A DNA stretch of 37,280 bases from Methanothermobacter sp. (GTDB lineage: Archaea > Methanobacteriota > Methanobacteria > Methanobacteriales > Methanothermobacteraceae): the NCBI RefSeq assembly GCF_030055425.1, contig NZ_JASFYE010000005.1:1-37280 (forward strand). Direction: 5' to 3'. The notes beneath the pieces were generated by a model, which made no database searches, had not been told where the DNA came from, and saw only the letters and a list, made by a program, of their open reading frames with translations. The translations under genes and the position numbers were made by a program. Positions 16,846-24,600 of the stretch are shown here, piece after piece (the first letter of the stretch is position 1; the number at the start of each line of letters is the position of its first letter).

Positions 16846-17655
16846 ATGGTTAATGGAAACTCTGAATCAGGGAATACACTTTATTGCACGAAATGCAGGA
16901 AGGAAATCCCAAATGGTTTTAAATTCTGCACCAGCTGTGGAACCCCACTTGTAAAAAATAGGGGGTTACACATTGATGGGGATCAAATTGCATCACATGA
17001 TGATATTAAGATCTGCCCCAAATGTGGCTATAAGCTAGCCCCTCAATCACGTTTCTGCACAAACTGCGGGAACAGGATCAGTACCCTGAGGGTAGCCTCT
17101 AGTTGTCCCCATTGCGGGACAGATGCCAAACCCGGGCAGCGATTCTGCATTGAATGCGGCGAATCATTAGTTAAGGCGGGACCCACATCTGAGGATATAA
17201 GCAAAGCCCTGGCAATAAAAAGATCAAAATCAGAAAACGAAGAGGGTTGTGGCGAATCATTAGTTAAGGCAAAACCTACATCTGAGGATATAAGCAAAGC
17301 CCTGGCAATAAAAAGATCAAAATCAGAAAACAAAGAAGAATCTAATTATGAGAATAAACTTAAACATGTAGTCTCAGTGAACGATGAATCTAATTATGAG
17401 AATAAACTTAAACAGGAAGTCTATAAACTGGAATCCAGATTTTTCAATACCTTTGATGAGATTATTGATTCTGCAGACACTCTCCTTAAGAGAAGAAGTT
17501 CTAAAGGGAATTCCATGAGGGAAAATGAATGCGGTTATATTGTGTGTGATACATGTAACAGGTACTACAGGCTCAGACCATGGGATGATCCTCAAGAATT
17601 CTTAAAAAAATGTGAATGTGGCGGAACCCTCATTTTCAGGGAAGAAATATGGTGA
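16846..17655 (+). CDS. Multi-zinc-ribbon protein with recent internal duplications
   Basis: A 269-residue protein. ATG 16846 follows GGAGGTG closely; an in-frame ATG at 16771 lacks a site. Three N-terminal zinc ribbons of the CxxC...CxxC type appear: YCTKC/FCTSCG, ICPKCG/FCTNCG and SCPHCG/FCIECG. A low-complexity linker follows, built from two tandem duplications (31 codons, then 16 codons). After it come a short coiled-coil-like stretch (LKQEVYKLESRFFNTFDEII) and a fourth ribbon near the C-terminus (VCDTCNRYY ... KCECGGTLIF). Such proteins usually mediate protein or nucleic-acid contacts. It ends four bases before the M48-type peptidase gene, which itself ends in a zinc ribbon, so the two products probably work together. 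Confidence 0.75.
   Translation: MVNGNSESGNTLYCTKCRKEIPNGFKFCTSCGTPLVKNRGLHIDGDQIASHDDIKICPKCGYKLAPQSRFCTNCGNRISTLRVASSCPHCGTDAKPGQRFCIECGESLVKAGPTSEDISKALAIKRSKSENEEGCGESLVKAKPTSEDISKALAIKRSKSENKEESNYENKLKHVVSVNDESNYENKLKQEVYKLESRFFNTFDEIIDSADTLLKRRSSKGNSMRENECGYIVCDTCNRYYRLRPWDDPQEFLKKCECGGTLIFREEIW
17155..17340 (+). repeat. Tandem 93-base duplication inside the zinc-ribbon gene
   Basis: Two units, 17155-17247 and 17248-17340, encode CGESLVKAGPTSEDISK and CGESLVKAKPTSEDISK, each continuing with ALAIKRSKSEN. They are nearly identical in DNA, so the event is recent. The second copy carries only a fragment of the third zinc ribbon (CGESL). Confidence 0.85.
17338..17417 (+). repeat. Tandem 48-base duplication inside the zinc-ribbon gene
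   Basis: ESNYENKLK is encoded twice by identical DNA, at 17338 and 17386, with a period of 16 codons. It follows the 93-base duplication directly. Confidence 0.8.
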
Positions 17656-17659
17656 TATA

Positions 17660-18598
17660 ATGGCTGGTGAAATAAAAAAACTTAACCTTCTTCATCCCAG
17701 TGAATATGAGCACCCACTGGATCGTCAGGCGCTCCAGGCCCTTGAGGGAACGCCTGGACTTGAAACATTAACGCGTAAGCTATTCAAGCATGGTGTAGAA
17801 AGATATACTCGTTTACTGTACACTGGAAGCTACATAAAGGCCAATGAGAACCACTTTTCTGAAGTTCATGATATTCTTATTGATGTGTGTAACACCCTAC
17901 ACCTCAAAAAGATACCTCAGCTTTATATAAAACGGGATTATGGGATTAATGGATTTGCCAGAGGATCAGAAAACCCAATAATCATCTTAACATCACGTGC
18001 CATTGATTTACTCACAGAAGATGAACTGCGATATGTAATTGGTCATGAGGTCGGCCATATCAAAAGTGGCCATATGCTGTACCATATCATGGCAGAGATT
18101 ATACCCATAGCGGGTGACATCATTGGCACGGCTACACTGGGAATAGGTGGACTCATAAGTACCGGCCTTGAACTGGCACTTCTCTACTGGAATAGAATGT
18201 CAGAATTCACCGCTGACAGGGCAGGACTCCTGGCATGTCAAAATGAAGATGCTGTTATAAACGCCATGATTAAAATTGCAGGAGCACCTAAGACTTTTTT
18301 CGACAGGATCGACAGAGATCAATTCATTGAACAGGCAAGGGAATTTAAGGGGTACGATTATGATGGCCTTGATAAGGTAGGGAAAACCCTCCTCATCATG
18401 GGATCCTCACATCCCTGGACTGTTATGAGGGCATCTGAAATCCTTGATTGGGTTGAATCAGGAGCATACAGTGAAATTATAGAAAAACACACTGGTTCAC
18501 AATTAGAAATCGATTTAAAGTGTCATAAATGCGGAACAGCTCTTACGGGTGATGAGAACTTCTGCGGGATCTGCGGATCAAAGTTGTGGGGTAGGTGA
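17660..18598 (+). CDS. M48-family zinc metallopeptidase with C-terminal zinc ribbon
   Basis: A 312-residue protein starting at ATG 17660, with GGTGAT just upstream overlapping the previous stop; an earlier in-frame ATG at 17612 lies inside the upstream gene. The metal-binding helix VIGHEVGHIKSGH carries HExxH at about 129-133. The third ligand is expected in EFTADRAGLLA, where EFTxDR is the usual M48 motif. Between them a hydrophobic stretch (IIPIAGDIIGTATLGIGG) may bind the membrane. The last 30 residues form a zinc ribbon (CHKCGTALTG ... FCGICGSKL), which echoes the partner gene upstream. It resembles HtpX-like peptidases but lacks the N-terminal membrane pair. The stop is four bases from the convergent giant gene. 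Confidence 0.87.
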   Translation: MAGEIKKLNLLHPSEYEHPLDRQALQALEGTPGLETLTRKLFKHGVERYTRLLYTGSYIKANENHFSEVHDILIDVCNTLHLKKIPQLYIKRDYGINGFARGSENPIIILTSRAIDLLTEDELRYVIGHEVGHIKSGHMLYHIMAEIIPIAGDIIGTATLGIGGLISTGLELALLYWNRMSEFTADRAGLLACQNEDAVINAMIKIAGAPKTFFDRIDRDQFIEQAREFKGYDYDGLDKVGKTLLIMGSSHPWTVMRASEILDWVESGAYSEIIEKHTGSQLEIDLKCHKCGTALTGDENFCGICGSKLWGR

Positions 18599-18602
18599 GC
18601 CC

Positions 18603-21600
18603 TCACGTATTCCTCCTTCTAAGGGCCCCGTACACCCCAATTATGAGCACAGATACCAGGAGAGACACCGCAAGCCATGTGTAGTCATATCCTCCCCTCA
18701 TACCTGTGGGTGTAACGTTAACCATTTCAGCGGGTGGTACCACAGCCCTGGATGGGACCTCACTCACAGCACCTGAAACAGTGTACACCGCATGAGCAAT
18801 CACAGTCTCCCTTACACCGCCGTGTTCACCCTCCTCGGGTGGCTTCACCGGTGAAGCACCCTGTATCATGAAGATCACTGTACTGTAGACCACGTTCACT
18901 CCATCGGTGGCCCTCACAACCAGTGTGTAAACACCCGGTGAACTTACCGGTCCCCCTGTGTAGAGTTTGCCGTTGAGTGTTGCGAACCACCCCTCAAGGT
19001 TGTCATCGTCAACTGATATGAGGGGTTTTACTGTACCGGTGTACCTTCCGCCACCTGATACGCCTGTAACCCTGATAACCGGTGCCCTGCCATCGTACTT
19101 GTAGGTTGAACCGTACTGGTCTATGAGGATGCTGAAGAATTTATAGACACCCGGGGTGATGTTACCGGTCCACTCTGAACCTGAGATAGGGTTTCCATCC
19201 TCATCGAGAACCTCAACGGTTATCCTGTAACTGTCTGTGTCAACCCCGAAGGCCTGTATCCTGAGCTCCCCTATAACTGCCGGTATCACCATGACCTGTG
19301 GTTCACTGTAGGGGCTGTTGTAGAATGCACTGGCACCGAAGTCGTTGACTATTCTCTGACCCTCAGGACGTGTGGGGTCATATCCTATCCTGCGACCGTC
19401 AGGTGCTGTTACAAGGAGTGCCACAGGTGAATAGGCTGCCAGGTATATCCTTGAGGGTTTACCCTGGGTGCCCCCCTTTATGAGGGGGAGGAGACGCATT
19501 ATATCGGTGTTTGATGATAGAACCTCGGGTATGAAGCTACCACTCCTTCTAAGGTACTCTGAGGCATATCTCTCATATACGGGTATTGCGGCGTCCCATG
19601 AACTCCTATCGGATGTTGGCCAGTTCCTCACTATCCTGGCTATCTTGAGCAGGGTATCATAGAAGTATCCCCCTGCACCGTACCAGAGCCTTCCAGCCGT
19701 CGCAGGGTAGGTGACGTCATCAACTGTGATTCTGTCAGGTGATACAAGCCTGAAGGTACTGACCAGTGCCTCCCGGGCATTGTGGAAGCTGTACTCTGCG
19801 TCCGAGTATGCTACTGCAACATTCGATGATGCATGGACATCATCCCACCTTGTGAAGCTTGCTATCTTGAAGAAGACCTTCAGTGTCGTCACCACGATCT
19901 TACCGTAGGGGTTTTTGCTGACCACATCGAGGACAGCATCCTTGATCAGGCTGACGGTTGTTTTACCTATGTGTTCAGCCACCTTGCGAGCTATATCCCT
20001 TTTCACCGTGTCTATACTCGCTGATAGGAATTCACTGATGGCCTCATGTGTACCTCCAGATGTGTATGGGAGGATGGCTGTCAGCTGTGGACGGTAGTTC
20101 TCTGCAACCCTCAGCTGCCACATGCACTTGAAGACGTACTCCCAGAGTTCCCTCTGGAAGTCAAGTTCTCCCTTAACAAACTCTGCTATCTCAAGGACAT
20201 CACCCACGACACTCTCCTCAAACTTGTTACCCGCCTTCTTGGCCTTCATCTCCCTCAGTTTCTCCACGGCATCGTTTATTTTACTTGCACCGGTGAGTCC
20301 CGTTGAGAACCAGGATAGTGCCTGTTCAACCCCTGTAAGTGTGGCTGGTGTTGATCCATCACCCAGTATGAGGCCTATCATGTCCTTTATAACCTCATCG
20401 TCGTCAGGGATCGGGGCCGGGTCTGAGACCAGCCATGCGATTCCCCAGAGTAACCAGCCGCTCCAGCTTCCTGCGGAGTCCTCAATCCAGTCCCTGGTTG
20501 ACTGGGGTATGAGTTCAGGGGATGTGACATTGAAGGTGGTGTAGAAGGCCTTTCTCTGGGCCGCCTGGAATATCATGCGTTTGAGGTCCATGTCCCCGAT
20601 CTCATAGTAGTTGCTTCCAACCTTCTTGAGTACCTGTATCTCCAGGAGTGTTCCATAGGTTGATACAAGTTCATTGCCTGAGTAAAGGTAGCCTGGTTTT
20701 CCCCCAGCGTAGTCAGGTCCCCAGACGAGGTATATGCAGTAGTCCTCTCCATTGTACCTGATAGTCTGCCAGAGGGCTGGCTGTCCACGGGCAGTTGTGA
20801 AGCTCCATGTGTAGGGCCCCATTTTTGGGAGTACAACCCCATAGATAGTCCTTATGTCCTGGCTGACGTATCCGGTGAAGGTTTTGAGACCCCCAAGTTC
20901 ACTGAAGGGGGTGAAGTAGGCCCTCTGCAGGGTTTGATCGTAGCTGGCTGTTCCGTTTATGATTCCGCCTGCGGAGTTCCTGAGGTGGAAGACATCTGAA
21001 CTGAACCTTGCAGCATCCAGGGGAACCTTGAACCGGGCCCATATTGTTGGTTTGAGTTTAACGTCCTCCTCACCGAAGTCCGGGTACACGTAATCCACTA
21101 TGGACTTAACAAATTCAACGTGGTCTATCTTTGATGATACAGAGACCGTCATACCCGCGCTGTTCTGGAACCAGTTCACGGTCTCCCATACGAATATCAC
21201 CTTCAGGTTGGCTGTGTTAAGGCCCTCGGGTATCTTCACAATGTAGTTCTTCCATATCCTTCCGTCAGCCCCCCTTCTGGATGCGACACTGTTATCCACA
21301 ATACCTGCCCGGTTCACCCATGGGGCTTCATGTCTGACGTAGAGTATTGCAGGGGGGTTCAGGGTGCTTAGGAGGTCAAAGCCGCGAATTCCCTTGGTGT
21401 TATTCACCAGAAGGTTGTATCCTCGCCCATCGTCGAAGTAGACCAGTATACCTCCACCCCACCCCCAGTAAACGTTGTTGATGACCTCTATATCGGTCAT
21501 CCACAGTGAGAGGTATTCTGCATCAGCCACATTAATATATGGGGTCTCTGCTATGGTGAAGGCAAGCTGCCCACCCATTGGGAGTATGATGTTATCCGAT

Positions 21601-24600
21601 CTTTCTGAGTATCTCCCGAGGAGATTGTTGCTGGGTCCATCCATTGCACAGTAACCGTGAAGGGCGCTGCTGCCAGGTTTGAAGTAGTATGAACTGTTGG
21701 TTTTCAGGTAATGGGTGTGGTTTCCTGAGTACACCCCGATGTCAGGGATGTACATGTACCTCTCATTGAAGTTCTGTAGGCTTACAGGTGTCCTTTCAAG
21801 GTGATAGAATCCTGTGTCCAGTGTCCCTGAGAATCCCCTGCCATCGGTAACTGTAAGGCTCACCGTGTGCGGGCCCTCTGTAAAGTTTCCTGTAACCTCA
21901 TATCTCACAGTACACATGTAGGGAAGAGTGCCAGGGGTTATGATGGGCTGCGATGCTACCGTGGAACCATCCACCTTAAGGATGAATTTATTGAATCCAC
22001 CATCTGAGTTCTCCTGCACATCAAATACCATAATCAGGGTTTCATTTTCCTCTGAGACCATATCAATACTCTTTTCTATGATTTCAGGGTTTCCGGTGAA
22101 GCTTGAGAAGCGCAGTTCAGATGTCTCCTCGTTACCTGCCCTGTCCCTTACTGTAACCTGGAGTGTGTGCTGGCCATCGCTGAGGAAGCCATATAACCTG
22201 GGATTGTATTTTACCTCAATGGATTCAAGTGATGCTGTATAGTTATAATTGTAGCCATATATGCCTGAGATTAAAGGATCAGAATATGTTCTCCCTCCAT
22301 ACTGAAGCCTACCTGTTATATCAGTACCGTCAAGTAGTACCCTCAGGTCCTGAGGGACAGGATCAGGCATTCTGTCATACATTCTGTTATAATAAACCAT
22401 TAGTTTGCCCCTCCAGAGACCTGATGGTCCAGTATCTGATACCCTGAAGCTCAGTAAGGTGCCCGGTCTCACGGTGCTATTCTCCCTTGGAGCTGTGAAC
22501 TGGACAAGAGGCTTTGATGTGTCAATGAGAATCCTGTAGACCACACTCCGGAAGTTTCCAAGGATGTCGGTGGCGTTCATCACTATCTCATGGTAGCCGT
22601 CAGAGGGGGCTGAGATGTTCACCGTGAATGTGGTTGCCGTAAAGCTTGATGTCACATTGCAGGTTTTTGATGTTGCATTGAAACTGAAAATTCCGGTAAG
22701 GTCCTTAAGTATGCCTCCGATAGGGGTATTTCTTGATTTGATCACATCAGGATCTGTTAATATGATTTCAGGTCCCGTGGTGTCGACGATTGTTGAACCA
22801 CCCAGTGTGTTTGAGAATGCCCCATCCATCCCCACAGCCATGATGGTGAAGTGTATCTCCCCATCGGGTGCCATGAACGTCCTCTGCCAGTCCCTCAGCC
22901 ATCCGCTCCAGTATCCATCTATTCTATCCTCAAATCCTCCAAGTTCAACACTGTTGGATGGTATCTCAAAGAGAAGGGAAACCGACCTTACAGGTTCACT
23001 TATATCTGCGGTTATATGCATGCTTTCCCTTCCAGGTACAAATGCGGGCGTCACCCTGAGGTTGCTTATGGTGGGGCCTGAAGCATAGGACACGAAGATC
23101 CTCCAGTCCACTGATGTGCCGAGGCCCTGGGGATCAATTGCGATGGCGGTGAGTTTGTGCCATCCAGCTGAGATGCCTGATAGTGTCGCTGTCATTGCCC
23201 AGCTTCCTGTGAGGCTGTTACCTGTTATCATGGTTGCAACTGGCAGATTATCAAGGAGGATCTTTGAATCAACAAATGAGAGTCCATTTCCAGGGTCATT
23301 CCTCACAGATACCGTTACCGGTATCTCTGTGGGCTTCCTGAAGAATGACCCATCCTGGGGGCTAATAGATGTGATAACTGGCGGGTTACCTGTCGGTGGC
23401 AGGTACTGGAATGTCCAGGTCGCTGTTACCTCACCTGGCACCTCAGCCCTGGCTGTGCATGGGCCCCTGGGGGGCATTGAGGAGGGCGTGAATATGAGCC
23501 AGTCCCCTGTCCATGAGAGTATCCCGGGTAGCGGTGTCCCTGTGGCGGCTGTTCCAGGGTAGAGGTTCAGTGTGGCCGCAGCACCATCCCTTCCACCGAA
23601 GAGCCTCACACCCACACTCTGGAGTTCCCTGAGGACCTCCCCTGGTGAGGGGGACCTGTCCATTACGAAGGTCCTGAAGACAATATCCTGGTGGAGGTGC
23701 TCCCCGTTTCCAAGGAGGAAGTAGACGGACTCTGCCCTATCAGTGACATATGCTGTGAGTATGTGGTAGCCTGGTATGATATCAGTGAACTCGAATCTGC
23801 CATCGGGGCCTGTAATCATACTGATGGCACCATCCAGGACCACCTCACCCTGGAGGGGCCCGGCCCAGCAGAGTATCTGGCCCTCAATCATAGTTGAGAG
23901 GAATGGCTGAAGTGGCTGGTTGTGTTCAAAATCCTCACCAACTTCAGGGAATAACCAGAGGTCCCTTACAGGTACGTAGCCTGGTTTTTCAAAGTCCAGG
24001 GTGTAGGGTATCCAGGGTTGGAGTGACTGGAAGCTGTATGATCCATCTGTACCGGTGAGTGCCACAAGTTCAAGGTCAACAAATTCGCCTCTGTATCTTC
24101 TGAAGGTCACTGTGACACCACTCAGCGGGAGACCTGTTACAGCGTCTGTTACTGTACCATGGATGCCTGAGTATGGACCAGGATACAGTATGATCTCCCT
24201 GAATAGGGCTGATGTTTCCTGGAGATCAACTGCTTCTGATGCAGGCTCATACGGGTGTAATCCTGCTGTAAGGTTATATGATCCTGATATTGGGGCGGCT
24301 ATCTCATATCTTCCCTCAGAGTCTGTGATGGTGGATGCAACTGATGTACCATCCATTAAAAGTTCCACAAGCGCCCCCTCCAGAGGTGAGGGGTCCCTTT
24401 CAAAGTTCGCATGGAGCACCCGACCATAAACGGAGTTTTTAAGGTGCAGTTCAAAGTCCACAGGGATTATTAGGTTGGGCGCAATAGTGGTGGCCTTGCT
24501 CACAGGGATGTGGGTGGGGCTGGAGGCTGTGAAGATGTAGTTCCCTGCTGGAAGGTCGAAGCTGTAGAAGCCACTGGAATCTGTAGTGTTTGAGATGCTG

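Noticed and set aside
22615-23562. Long plus-strand frames opposite the giant surface gene
   Set aside because: They mirror codon bias of the minus-strand repeats and contain no recognisable motif or start signal.
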